Source: Zooshikella harenae
GTDB lineage: Bacteria; Pseudomonadota; Gammaproteobacteria; Pseudomonadales; Zooshikellaceae
Assembly: GCF_018837975.1 (NCBI RefSeq)
Contig: NZ_JAGSOY010000007.1
Coordinates: 62,001 to 126,000, forward strand
Length of the DNA stretch: 64,000 bases
Reading direction: 5' to 3'
Shown here: in pieces, positions 19,383 through 28,808 of the stretch
Position numbering within the stretch: the first letter of the stretch is position 1
How the letters are laid out: each line of letters starts with the position of its first letter
Made by a program: the position numbers and the translations under genes
Notes under the pieces: model-generated
What the model was told of the DNA's origin: nothing
Seen by the model: only the letters and a program-made list of their open reading frames with translations
Database searches by the model: none

Positions 19383-20837
19383 ATGAGTAATGAATTATCA
19401 GTAGATGTTGCCATTATCGGATCAGGAACAGCAGGTCTTGGAGCATATCGTGCCGCAAAAGCGCACACTGACAGTGTTGTTCTCATTGAGTCTGGTGCTT
19501 ATGGTACAACCTGTGCTCGCGTAGGATGTATGCCAAGCAAATTATTGATTGCTGCCGCTGAGGCCGTTCACCATGCAAAACATACCGATCAGTTTGGTGT
19601 TTATACTCAAGGTCCTGTGGAAATAAATGGCCAGGAAGTGATGGCAAGGGTTAAGCGGGAGCGAGATCGCTTTGTCGGTTTTGTACTGGAGTCTGTAGAG
19701 GCAATTCCTGATACAGATAAGCTGAAAGGCCATGCCCAATTTATCGACAAGCAAACACTCCTAGTTGACGACCAAACGAAAATTTCTGCCAAGCGTATTG
19801 TTATCGCAACAGGCTCTCGCCCCACCTACCCTGCAAGCTTTGCAAAATTAGGTGAACGCCTAATTATTAATGATGACTTATTTGCCTGGGATGATTTACC
19901 CTCCTCCGTTGCAGTATTTGGTACTGGGGTGATTGGTTTAGAGCTTGGTCAGGCACTACACCGCTTAGGTCTTACTGTTCGCGTATTTGGCTTAGGTGGT
20001 GCTATTGGCCCACTCACTGATCCAGAGTTATTGTCGCAAGCTAACCAACTTATGGCTGAAGAATTAGCGATTGATGCTGATGCCCGCGTAACCAATATGG
20101 AGCGCTCTAATGATCAAGTTGTCATCTCTTTCAAAGATGCACAAGGTCATGATCATACAGAATGTTTTGACTATGTGCTTGCAGCCACAGGCCGTCGCCC
20201 TAATGTTGATCATATTGGGCTGGAAAATACAGGTGTTAAGCTGAATGAACAAGGTGTCCCAGTCTTTGACCGATTCACCTTACAGTGTGGGGATCAACCC
20301 ATCTTTATTGCGGGTGATGCCAATAATGATATTCCACTGCTCCATGAGGCTGCAGATGAAGGACGAATAGCCGGCGATAATGCAGGTCGTTACCCGGATA
20401 TCCGAGCAGGTCAACGTAGAGCAAGCATTGGCGTGGTATTTTCTGATCCACAAATTGCAGTGGTAGGTAAATCTTTTCATCAATTACAACAATCTCATGG
20501 CCAATGTGGGTGCTTCGCGACAGGTAAAGTTTCTTTTGCCGACCAAGGTCGTAGCCGTGTAATGGGCTTAAACAAAGGTAGTCTGCATGTTTATGGGGAA
20601 AATGGTACAGGCATCTTACTGGGAGCAGAAATGATCGGCCCACGCGCTGAACACCTTGCCCACTTACTCGCCTGGGCCATTCAACAACGCTTAACTGTAG
20701 CACAAATACTTGAAATGCCTTTTTATCATCCCGTTATTGAAGAAGGTGTTCGAACCGCATTGCGTGACCTGAATAGTAAGCTGCACCTGGGTCCGGCAAT
20801 GATCGAGCATTGCCTAGATTGTGGGCCAGGTGCATAA
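19383..20837 (+). CDS. Dihydrolipoamide dehydrogenase/glutathione-reductase family flavoprotein
   Basis: FAD-dependent pyridine-nucleotide disulfide oxidoreductase, 484 aa. FAD-binding GSGTAGLGAYRA is at residues 13-24. The redox disulfide is Cys44/Cys49 in GTTCARVGCMPSK, the NAD(P) Rossmann motif is GTGVIGLELGQAL, and the second FAD motif is FIAGDANND. The catalytic His-Glu lies in FYHPVIEEG. Such proteins are usually annotated dihydrolipoyl dehydrogenase. No 2-oxoacid dehydrogenase genes are near, whereas a Prx-glutaredoxin hybrid lies immediately upstream, so a role recycling a low-molecular-weight thiol is plausible (inference). The C-terminus carries an extra CLDC pair (Cys477/Cys480). 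Confidence 0.88.
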   Translation: MSNELSVDVAIIGSGTAGLGAYRAAKAHTDSVVLIESGAYGTTCARVGCMPSKLLIAAAEAVHHAKHTDQFGVYTQGPVEINGQEVMARVKRERDRFVGFVLESVEAIPDTDKLKGHAQFIDKQTLLVDDQTKISAKRIVIATGSRPTYPASFAKLGERLIINDDLFAWDDLPSSVAVFGTGVIGLELGQALHRLGLTVRVFGLGGAIGPLTDPELLSQANQLMAEELAIDADARVTNMERSNDQVVISFKDAQGHDHTECFDYVLAATGRRPNVDHIGLENTGVKLNEQGVPVFDRFTLQCGDQPIFIAGDANNDIPLLHEAADEGRIAGDNAGRYPDIRAGQRRASIGVVFSDPQIAVVGKSFHQLQQSHGQCGCFATGKVSFADQGRSRVMGLNKGSLHVYGENGTGILLGAEMIGPRAEHLAHLLAWAIQQRLTVAQILEMPFYHPVIEEGVRTALRDLNSKLHLGPAMIEHCLDCGPGA

Positions 20838-20966
20838 ACAGGTAACAAACTGTTTGATATAACAACCTATAAAATGGATCTGTAGCGTTTTGCAGGTCCA
20901 CACACCCAAATGATCTACAATAAAGTTATGAACTAACGTTTAAACGTATTCTTTAGGTAATAAAAC

Positions 20967-21407
20967 ATGGCTAAAACCGCACAGAGTACAGCAACAAAGC
21001 AACTACCTATTTTAGTCAAAGATTATATGACGCAGTACCACTTACCCTTCACCTGTGGCACACCTCTAAAGGTCGTACTCGATCGTTTGATGCGAGATCA
21101 TCTCAGCGGGCTACCCGTTATTAATGAAAATAAGGAGGTGATTGGGTTTGTCTCAGAACAAGACTGCATCAAGCAGGTACTACAATCTTCTTACTTCTGT
21201 GATCAAAATGCGATTGTCAATGATGTCATGCGTACGGATGTACTTACCGTTTCACCCAATCAAGATATTATTAATCTAGCCCAGCAAATGATAGACCATA
21301 AACCCAAGGTCTATCCTGTTGTTGAAAATAATCGATTAGTAGGATTAATCACCCGGACTGATATTCTAAGAGCGCTAGCAGAAAACATGACTAGCTGTGT
21401 CTTTTAA
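20967..21407 (+). CDS. CBS-pair domain protein
   Basis: A 146 aa cytoplasmic protein made almost entirely of two CBS domains, which form a Bateman module that usually senses adenosine nucleotides. Domain 1 spans about residues 18-75 (VKDYMTQ, HLSGLPVINENKEVIGFVSE) and domain 2 about 85-140 (VNDVMRTDVLTVSPNQDI, VVENNRLVGLITRTDILRAL). It carries no effector domain, so it must act on a partner. It follows the reductase by 129 nt and may or may not share its transcript. Confidence 0.9.
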   Translation: MAKTAQSTATKQLPILVKDYMTQYHLPFTCGTPLKVVLDRLMRDHLSGLPVINENKEVIGFVSEQDCIKQVLQSSYFCDQNAIVNDVMRTDVLTVSPNQDIINLAQQMIDHKPKVYPVVENNRLVGLITRTDILRALAENMTSCVF

Positions 21408-21793
21408 AACCATTTTTAGGGCGTCTACACCATGGATTGCCCTCTCTCATCTTCACTTGTTTTTTACATCCATTCGTTTTCTCGCCTCCTTTACATAGAC
21501 GTCGCCTTAATAAGACAACCTTTATCACAGAGAAGTTATACGACAAGTTCATTGTGTTTAGTTGATGTTTAAAAGGGTTACAGTTACAATTTGGCCAATT
21601 CTATGTATACCACTTCGAAATGGGTATATAAACCCTATCTTTGAGTTATTGCTTTCATTCAGCACGCATTCTCATAAGGAGGGGTTAAACAATTAGTATG
21701 ATTCATCGAGCAATGGATAGCATTTTTTTCCTTAATTGTTTATTCACTTAAAGGAGTATAAGCGTTACCGTTGCTTAAACGGAAGAGAAAAAA
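21408..21793. other. Intergenic region before the three-gene signalling module
   Basis: A 386 nt region that must contain the promoter of the module at 21794. I see AT-rich stretches and an AAGGAGGGG run (about 21677-21685) near a 17-codon frame at 21698-21751. The spacing to its ATG is too long for a good ribosome-binding site. No sigma54 or sigma28 consensus was found. Confidence 0.35.
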
Positions 21794-22675
21794 ATGGTTT
21801 TGTTTAGAATTAGCCGACTAGTGCTTGCACAACATGTTTCTCTTATAGTATGTAGCCTATCTGTTATCCTATTATTCATCCAAACATCATCACCCGAAAT
21901 ACTAATAACCTTACCTATCATTATTATCGCACAGGTACTGGGTATAGTTGACCAAATGCGTTCTCATTACTATCAACGCTCACCACTCAAAAATACTACA
22001 AAAGCATCTCCAACTGCACTGAAATTATTTTCATTTAACAAACTATGTCAGTTTTTTTCAAAAAAAACCTCTGACCAGACAGCGTTTGATAATTTAACTA
22101 TGGCTATTTTTTCCTTAAGTAAAAATAAAACATTAACGCCATTAAATAGGTATGCCAGTTTTCTGTTTAAACATTTCAATTTAGTTAATCAACAGGATTC
22201 AATTGCCCAAGCAGTAAACTCAATAAAACCAGGTGAAAATACGTTATTATCTATACCCACTTGTCAAACCACATTACCCATCCTTACCACGCTAATACCA
22301 CCACCTTCCGTGCACATAGATTCTTCACCAGCAACTGAGCACAAGGTCATATCAATCGTCCCTATTCCAGCTCAGTTAAAAAAAGTACAGCAAGATACGT
22401 CGTTACAACTGCTTCGTTTTATCAAACATGAACTCATCAACATCACAACACCAATAAGTTCGCTGAGCGAAGTACTTGTGATACTTATTCACAAATTACC
22501 TACAACCCCTAAACCAATAACAGATGACGTTACATTACAGAACACCTCCACTTTACAAGACATACTTCTTGCTGCTGATACTATCCAAAAAAGCACAACT
22601 CAACTAAAAACATTTACCAAGAACCTTAATAGCCAGGATTTTTTAGACAAATTTATGAGTACGACAAAACAATAA
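21794..22675 (+). CDS. Membrane protein ending in a histidine-kinase DHp-like domain without ATPase
   Basis: A 293 aa protein not assigned to a named family. Two membrane helices lie at about residues 8-28 and 32-52, with a cytoplasmic remainder. The last 90 residues resemble the dimerisation/phosphotransfer (DHp) domain of NtrY-like kinases. The H-box-like stretch KHELINITTPISSLSEV (His212) matches the HEIMNSLTPI style motif, and a second helix (LQDILLAADTIQKSTTQLKTF) follows. The protein then stops, with no HATPase domain in this or other frames downstream. It is followed after 14 nt by a binding-protein-like gene and then a hybrid kinase, suggesting an operon. A histidine-phosphotransfer or scaffold role is inference. 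Confidence 0.65.
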   Translation: MVLFRISRLVLAQHVSLIVCSLSVILLFIQTSSPEILITLPIIIIAQVLGIVDQMRSHYYQRSPLKNTTKASPTALKLFSFNKLCQFFSKKTSDQTAFDNLTMAIFSLSKNKTLTPLNRYASFLFKHFNLVNQQDSIAQAVNSIKPGENTLLSIPTCQTTLPILTTLIPPPSVHIDSSPATEHKVISIVPIPAQLKKVQQDTSLQLLRFIKHELINITTPISSLSEVLVILIHKLPTTPKPITDDVTLQNTSTLQDILLAADTIQKSTTQLKTFTKNLNSQDFLDKFMSTTKQ

Positions 22676-22689
22676 TAAGGATAAAAATA

Positions 22690-23910
22690 ATGAAAGCATT
22701 AACCCCCTTGGTAAGACCCTTAGCAAAAATATATAAACAAACATTACTTCCTGGTTTATCAAATCACTTTACAAGAATACTTAGTTTTTTTTCTTGGCCT
22801 ACATTCATAGTGTTATTTTCAACTATATTAATTATCCCAGAATCAATTGCTATTACAGATCCCACATCAACAACTGAAACATCACACTTATCACCAAAAA
22901 AACTATGTTTGACAGGCACTTCAGTAAAAACCAGTCCAGCTTATGGTGAAGCATTTATAAATGGCATCAAACTAGGACTTGCTGCAGAAGAAGAAAACCA
23001 TACAACGACCGAAGTCCATTTTTTCTCACCCTCTCCACTAGGCAGCATTAAAGCTGTAGAAAAGATGATTACCGCAGGTTGTGATGGAATTATTGGTTTT
23101 GACAGTGCAAATGATATAATCCCTGTTAGGGATTTATTCAACAAGCATAAAACTCCACTTATTTCACTTTACACTCCCATCACGACAGAAATAAACAGAC
23201 CCTATATTTATTCAATGCAACGGCCAATTGAGGACAACGTTAAGCATATTCTTAACAGCGTCTTTACCAAACAAAAATTTAAAAATATATTACTTATCAC
23301 TTCAATTGATAAGTCCAGAATGAGAGATTACCAAAAAGCTTTTACTCAAGCGCTAAAGGCAAGAAATCAACCTTTTACCGATACTAACATTACTGAAATT
23401 AACCCGACGATTGAAAACATTATCCCATTTTTTGAAAAAGACAATAAACCTGATTTGGTTGTTTTACTTACCAGATCCAGCTTATCTGCTAAAATTGTTA
23501 ACTATATTCAACAAAACACTCAAAAACACAACACAACCTTTATTGGTACTGTCAGTTGGGGATCAAGTAAATTTCAACCCTTCTTTGATCGTCTCAAAGA
23601 AAAAGAGATAACCGCATACTTCACTCGTCAAAATACGTTCTTCGACCCAGATCCAGACTTTCAAGCCATAATAGAACAGTATCGTTCAACATATCATAAA
23701 GAACCAATGGTCATTTCTCTTTTAGCCTACGACGCCGCACGTATTTTTAATCGTTATTTTGCTCAAGCTAGTCATCCTCAACGAAATCCCTTTGCAGGAA
23801 TTAACTATCATGGGGTAACAGGAGTTGAGTTCAACGCTAATGGCAACATAGCTTATCACAAATTATTTACGATGAAAGTGACGCCAGATGGGTACAGGCT
23901 CAGTGAGTAG
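22690..23910 (+). CDS. Membrane-anchored ABC-type branched-chain amino-acid-like binding protein
   Basis: A 406 aa protein of the type-1 periplasmic-binding (leucine-binding, Peripla_BP_6) superfamily. An N-terminal hydrophobic segment (about residues 33-55) serves as signal or anchor. Then come GEAFINGIKLGLAAEEEN, VEKMITAGCDGIIGF, TPLISLYTPIT, KPDLVVLLTRSSL and the C-terminal YDAARIFNRYF block. No permease or ATPase genes are near. It sits between the DHp-like protein and a hybrid kinase and overlaps the latter by 23 nt, so a ligand-sensing role for the kinase is likely (inference). AAGGA precedes the start. Confidence 0.82.
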   Translation: MKALTPLVRPLAKIYKQTLLPGLSNHFTRILSFFSWPTFIVLFSTILIIPESIAITDPTSTTETSHLSPKKLCLTGTSVKTSPAYGEAFINGIKLGLAAEEENHTTTEVHFFSPSPLGSIKAVEKMITAGCDGIIGFDSANDIIPVRDLFNKHKTPLISLYTPITTEINRPYIYSMQRPIEDNVKHILNSVFTKQKFKNILLITSIDKSRMRDYQKAFTQALKARNQPFTDTNITEINPTIENIIPFFEKDNKPDLVVLLTRSSLSAKIVNYIQQNTQKHNTTFIGTVSWGSSKFQPFFDRLKEKEITAYFTRQNTFFDPDPDFQAIIEQYRSTYHKEPMVISLLAYDAARIFNRYFAQASHPQRNPFAGINYHGVTGVEFNANGNIAYHKLFTMKVTPDGYRLSE

Positions 23911-26302
23911 TTATCCTCAAAAAAAATCTATCGTCTGGATCAGTGTTGTTTTCTTTCTGTCATTAATTATTATTCAAACAACACTGATTACCTTTGCTAT
24001 TATCATTGGACTAAAACTGCAAAAACAGGAAGTGATTAACCGTGCAGCCAGTTTTGTCAACTTCATTGACAATAACACAAAAGAAGAAATTATCCTTCAA
24101 GTTATCTCTAATAATTATCAGGCGCTTGAATTTATTAAGTTTAATATTCTTGCTCACTCAAACTTAACGGGTTTAGCCATTGGCAATAAAAAAGTTATTG
24201 AAAACTGGTTAATTGACAGAGCCCAATGTCACATAATTCCCTATCAATCTACCACTTGCCATAATGAAAAAACAAATACTTTTATTGGTATTAACCCCAT
24301 CATATATAACAATAAAACAGTCGTTTATGTCGCTAAAGAAATTGCATTACCTTTGGAGATTGGCTCAAACAGTGTTTTTTGGCTCTGCATTACGATTATC
24401 ATTACTTTCTTAGTTAATATTAATGGCATTCTGTTTTTTTACAAAAAATATGTTATTCATGACATCAATAAGCTAGTCAATACTTTTGATGGTTTACATA
24501 TCAAAAAGACAACGACATTTAATGTACTTGAATATAATATTGTTTACGACAAACTTCTTGAATTTCAAACTAATTTAAACAAAGCTAATAAAAAAATTGC
24601 CAAAGCAAGAAGTTATCATACCATGGTGCAAACCACTCAGATGTTAGCTCATGATGTCCGTAAACCTTTTACTCTACTCAATACTGTTATAGAACTCATT
24701 TCCAGCATTGATAATATTTATGAAATTAAATCCATTTTAAAAAAGAGTATCACCCCTATACATGCAGCCCTTGACAACGTCAATAGCATGATTCAAGACA
24801 TTATGGAAATTGGCAACCCCCAACCACCCCTTGTTCAGAAAAAAACCGACTTAAAGAAAATATTACACCAGGCACTCATAGAGCAATTTCGATATAATGA
24901 TAACCTAACCATAGATCTTACCTATAACCTGCAACATTCCCACAAGCTGAATATAGATCCAAACCGTATTATTCGAGTACTCAGCAATATCATTTCCAAC
25001 GCAATTGAACATATGGGAGGGACAGGTAATATATGGTTTTTATCTAAAGAAATCGATAATAACTGGATGGAAATTGCTATTGGCAACAGTAATAGTTATG
25101 TTCCTAGAGAGTTTTTCTCAAAAATATTTGACCCATTTTTCTCACTCAATAAAAATAATGGCACTGGCTTAGGCTTAGCCATTACCAAAAAAATTGTGGA
25201 AGCCCATGGAGGTCAAATCAGTGTCACGTCGACCAAAGAAGCTGGCACCGAATTTAGCTTTACCCTACCGATAACGGATGAACTTTCTGTACAAACAATG
25301 GAAAGTCTTCTTTGCTCAAGCCAAGAGTACTATACCCAATATGCTATTAAAGCCGCGGAAAATCACTCAAATCCGCAACTTACACAACACGATGAAAATA
25401 AAATTGAAAAAGAATTATATGAGAAATTAAACCAACGCCAATTACACATCGTTATTATTGATGATGAACCTGTTTACCGGGATTACATTAAAGAATATAT
25501 CAGTACGTCTAACTATCTTAACCAACATATCACCATTGATGTGTTTGACACTACAGAACAAGCCCTTCGCCATAATTCAGTGCTTCGTCAAAGTGACATC
25601 ATTATTCTGGATATCGATTTTGGCAACAATTACATGAGCGGCTTAACGGCAGCCCCCATCATAAAAGCCCATTATCCATCAACCATACTGTGTATTCATT
25701 CAAATCGCTATGCACTTGAGTTACAAAGAAAAATTTCAGAAACAGGCGCCGACTTATCTATCCCTAAACCAATGACACGTACACATCTACTCAAACTTCT
25801 TGATAGTATTTGTCAAGCAACGTCCGTAAACACAACGTCAGCCCCCCTCCAGAAACCTGCTACTTACCCAGAACTTACTACAATCCAAAACGCCAAAGAA
25901 CAAATCACTGATCAATTATCACAAACCATACCATTCTATTTTCAACCCGATTTTGTACAAATTGAGGATGACTCATTAATTCGAACCTGCTGGGAAATTA
26001 ATGCCAGTCAATATAACCTCAAAGGTGTCGCTTATGCCTCTTACCAACAACTGCTAACCACATTACCAAACATTCCACCAGACACACCTGTTTTTATTGA
26101 CGTACATTTATTGGATAGTGAAAAAGATGGCTTGCAAATTGCTCAAGAGCTTCATGAACGGGGATTTACTGATTTATATTTATCGACAGGAAACAGTGAA
26201 CACGAGTTAGCCCCTCCTGCTTGGATAAAACGTATTATTGGTAAAGACTTTCCTATTACATATCTACGCTATGGACAAAAAAATACAACACAAACTAGCT
26301 AA
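23888..26302 (+). CDS. Hybrid sensor histidine kinase with two receiver domains
   Basis: An 804 aa inner-membrane kinase. Two membrane helices (about residues 13-37 and 160-182) flank a small periplasmic region. The DHp box is MLAHDVRKPFTLL with His255. The ATPase retains NIISNAIEHM and NGTGLGLAITKKIVEAHGG. Receiver 1 (about 520-640) has VIIDDEP, Asp575 in ILDID and Lys in IPKP. Receiver 2 (about 678-795) has QIEDDSLIR, Asp738 in FIDVH, Thr in LSTGN and Lys in IGKDF, so both look phosphorylatable. There is no Hpt domain or DNA-binding output. The start overlaps the preceding binding-protein gene, implying co-translation; a GTG at 23903 is an alternative start. Confidence 0.88.
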   Translation: MGTGSVSSYPQKKSIVWISVVFFLSLIIIQTTLITFAIIIGLKLQKQEVINRAASFVNFIDNNTKEEIILQVISNNYQALEFIKFNILAHSNLTGLAIGNKKVIENWLIDRAQCHIIPYQSTTCHNEKTNTFIGINPIIYNNKTVVYVAKEIALPLEIGSNSVFWLCITIIITFLVNINGILFFYKKYVIHDINKLVNTFDGLHIKKTTTFNVLEYNIVYDKLLEFQTNLNKANKKIAKARSYHTMVQTTQMLAHDVRKPFTLLNTVIELISSIDNIYEIKSILKKSITPIHAALDNVNSMIQDIMEIGNPQPPLVQKKTDLKKILHQALIEQFRYNDNLTIDLTYNLQHSHKLNIDPNRIIRVLSNIISNAIEHMGGTGNIWFLSKEIDNNWMEIAIGNSNSYVPREFFSKIFDPFFSLNKNNGTGLGLAITKKIVEAHGGQISVTSTKEAGTEFSFTLPITDELSVQTMESLLCSSQEYYTQYAIKAAENHSNPQLTQHDENKIEKELYEKLNQRQLHIVIIDDEPVYRDYIKEYISTSNYLNQHITIDVFDTTEQALRHNSVLRQSDIIILDIDFGNNYMSGLTAAPIIKAHYPSTILCIHSNRYALELQRKISETGADLSIPKPMTRTHLLKLLDSICQATSVNTTSAPLQKPATYPELTTIQNAKEQITDQLSQTIPFYFQPDFVQIEDDSLIRTCWEINASQYNLKGVAYASYQQLLTTLPNIPPDTPVFIDVHLLDSEKDGLQIAQELHERGFTDLYLSTGNSEHELAPPAWIKRIIGKDFPITYLRYGQKNTTQTS

Positions 26303-26591
26303 TCAGCAAGTAAATCGACAGTGCTGAACAACCACTAATAATAATACCCCATACGGCGAGTGACTTCTTGTTTTGGTGCCTTGTTAAACCAATGATCCCT
26401 AAGACCAACGCAACTAAATTAAGCATTATACAAACAAGTACGACCATTCCCAGATAGTTTGCTTCGCGTAAATCAGACCCCAAATCTGTACTTGATGCCC
26501 CCATCCAACCAAGAAAAAACACGCCACTCGCAATCACTAAAATTGCGAGTGAAAAAGATAATATCCCATATACTGATTGTTTAGTGACCAT
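26295..26591 (-). CDS. Small three-helix membrane protein of unknown function
   Basis: A 98 aa protein, mostly hydrophobic, with three predicted membrane helices (about residues 7-27, 44-66, 75-96) and a short basic loop (TRHQNKKS). I choose ATG at 26591 over a TTG three codons earlier, which lies only 2 nt from the AAGG sequence. Its 3' end overlaps the end of the converging hybrid kinase by 8 nt. I do not recognise the family; DUF4190-like small membrane proteins look similar in layout, but this is weak. Confidence 0.6.
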   Translation of the reverse strand: MVTKQSVYGILSFSLAILVIASGVFFLGWMGASSTDLGSDLREANYLGMVVLVCIMLNLVALVLGIIGLTRHQNKKSLAVWGIIISGCSALSIYLLIS

Positions 26592-26772
26592 TACGATCAA
26601 TGCCTTAGTTTAATTTAAATTCCCACATATCCTGAAAGTTATACCTTATCACAAAGCACCCACTCTATTTATTTACTTGCTCATGAATGGGTACTTTATA
26701 TCTGCTAGAAAATTTATACCTTCTGGAAAATGTCACAAAGCTATTATGATAGCCTTTCTATACAGAGGTATT

Positions 26773-28614
26773 TTAAACCATATCGGGATAAGGATTTTCT
26801 AAGTTTAAGTTTACTGCTTTTTCATAACCAGGAACACTGACCGCAGAGGACGTATAACCAAGCTCATTAGCATCAATGACGCCATCACCAAAACGATAAA
26901 TCGGTGAGCGCTGACCTGCAATACACTCTTCATCATAGTCTGAAACGGCTGCTTGGATATGCTCATTACGCTGCCAATAAGCAGTCATCGCAGCCTGTCC
27001 ATGCTTCTTTTCTAGCATGTGGGTTGCCACATGGGGAGCTAATACGGCTGCTGATGCATTATTACCACCAAAACCTTTGGCATTGATAAAAGCAATATCC
27101 AGTTCATTCGCAGGCACTTGTAAATGATCCAATAATACTTGCAGATTATCTTGATAAACATCATCAGCCACTTCATTAATTGTGGTAATACCAGGAATGA
27201 CACCTTCAGCCCAAACACCAAGTGCCACAGCCAGTTGATCGCCAGCCGCCACACCAAGAGAGTGCCCAACATACGACTTAATGGCAGTGACAGGCCAATG
27301 TGAAATACCAAATGTTTTCGCGGTTTCGCTCAGAATATGAGATTCGGTGACTCGGTTTTGTGGTGTTCCTGTACCATGCGCTAACACATAACTTTTTGGT
27401 AGAGCAGACTCGCCCAAAATTGAACGCGCACACGCAACGGCTTTTGCCATTGTTAAATAGTTACCTGCACCAGGCCCAGAAATTGACTTTTTATAACCAT
27501 CAGCATTCACAAAAATATCACCAATAGCACCGTAAATAGTTGCCCCTAACGCCAATGCTAACTCATCATCACATAACACAAAAAACTGTGCTGATTCTGC
27601 CAAAGTAAAACCACAGTTATTACCAAAAGGACGACAAGCACGGCGATGGTTAACAAGCGTACTTGGCGTAAGTCCATCCAGCTGAGTTAAGCCTTGATCC
27701 GTTGCCAAAGCCCCCATGGTCGAATAACCATCAAATATTTCTGGTAGTAATGGTGCTTCACTGTTCCCCACAATGACTAACCGATGCTTGCCACTACGAA
27801 TCGCATCAATACCCTGGCTCAGGTTATACAACAAAGTGGCACAAGCCCCCATATTTGTACCAGTTCCTCCTAAGCTTCCCACCACATAGGCATTAATAAA
27901 ATCGGCAGGCATTTCCGCAAACCCTAATGGACAATGCTTTGAGGTCACTCGTTTACCCAGTAACCGGGCCTGCATCATCCCGCCATTGCCATTGTAATCC
28001 AACTGGCTCATGCTACTGCCTGCAAACACACCGAGTTGGTCAGGCGCTAAAAAGCGACCGATACTAGCCCAGTCAAATCCTAAAGACTGAATAGCATCCG
28101 AAGCACCATAAATAGCAAGCTGCAAACCTCGAGGATGGTTACGGGATGGGTATAATTCCGCTGGATTAAACCCCATCGGCAGCTGCCCAGCACTATTGAC
28201 AATTGCCTGACGAAAAGCGGGTTGTAGTAGTGTTTCAGCTGACATTAGTTCCACATGGCTAATGCCATCTTCTTCTTTAAGCAGTCGCCAGTGTGCAGGT
28301 AATGGACTAGGCAACTGACGTGTTTTAACCTGTATGACACTACCAGCCGCCAAGCCTAATTTTTGATGGTGCAATAACGCACTAGGGTCAAATAAATTTG
28401 ATTCCAGTTTACGTATTAAAGTATGAGACTCAATAAACTGCCGATCTATCGCTTCAGCAGGTAAATTCATCAGCTGTGCGAGACTTAATAGCGTCTTTCG
28501 TTGTTCATCAGCAGGCAGAGCATCCAGAACCAAACGACGATAACCATGATGCATGGATGTACGGCCAGCAGGATTAATCCCTCCCATGCCAATAATCACT
28601 GGAAGTCTGGACAA
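26773..28614 (-). CDS. fabY: FabY-type beta-ketoacyl-ACP synthase
   Basis: Condensing enzyme of fatty-acid synthesis. The length (613 aa) and N-terminal sequence SRLPVIIGMGGINPAGRTS match the FabY class, which in Pseudomonas aeruginosa initiates fatty-acid synthesis by condensing acetyl-CoA with malonyl-ACP in place of FabH. The thiolase-fold Cys-His-His triad is present: Cys258 in GACATLLYN, His in VLAHGTGTP and His in SYVGHSLGVAAGDQ. The start is TTG at 28614, with AAGGAG 6 nt upstream, and conservation extends to that residue. It is monocistronic and divergent from a GlxA/AraC regulator across a 194 nt shared upstream region. Confidence 0.87.
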   Translation of the reverse strand: MSRLPVIIGMGGINPAGRTSMHHGYRRLVLDALPADEQRKTLLSLAQLMNLPAEAIDRQFIESHTLIRKLESNLFDPSALLHHQKLGLAAGSVIQVKTRQLPSPLPAHWRLLKEEDGISHVELMSAETLLQPAFRQAIVNSAGQLPMGFNPAELYPSRNHPRGLQLAIYGASDAIQSLGFDWASIGRFLAPDQLGVFAGSSMSQLDYNGNGGMMQARLLGKRVTSKHCPLGFAEMPADFINAYVVGSLGGTGTNMGACATLLYNLSQGIDAIRSGKHRLVIVGNSEAPLLPEIFDGYSTMGALATDQGLTQLDGLTPSTLVNHRRACRPFGNNCGFTLAESAQFFVLCDDELALALGATIYGAIGDIFVNADGYKKSISGPGAGNYLTMAKAVACARSILGESALPKSYVLAHGTGTPQNRVTESHILSETAKTFGISHWPVTAIKSYVGHSLGVAAGDQLAVALGVWAEGVIPGITTINEVADDVYQDNLQVLLDHLQVPANELDIAFINAKGFGGNNASAAVLAPHVATHMLEKKHGQAAMTAYWQRNEHIQAAVSDYDEECIAGQRSPIYRFGDGVIDANELGYTSSAVSVPGYEKAVNLNLENPYPDMV

Positions 28615-28808
28615 AGCACTCTCCTTAAATCAACAGCTCATCACTAAATACAAACTCAATGTAATACTTAATCTAAGTGTAAAAGCAGTTACTTAAAGCG
28701 ATCTGGATTTTTTAGCCAAATTATCGGACTATATCGCCAACTGCCTAGAATGTTTTATAATGCTTAACACCTGTCACCCATAGCATGACTCAACATCACG
28801 GTTAACCA

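Noticed and set aside
21698-21751. 17-codon frame after an AAGGAGGGG sequence, possible leader peptide
   Set aside because: The ribosome-binding sequence is about 14 nt from the ATG and the peptide shows no regulatory codon run.
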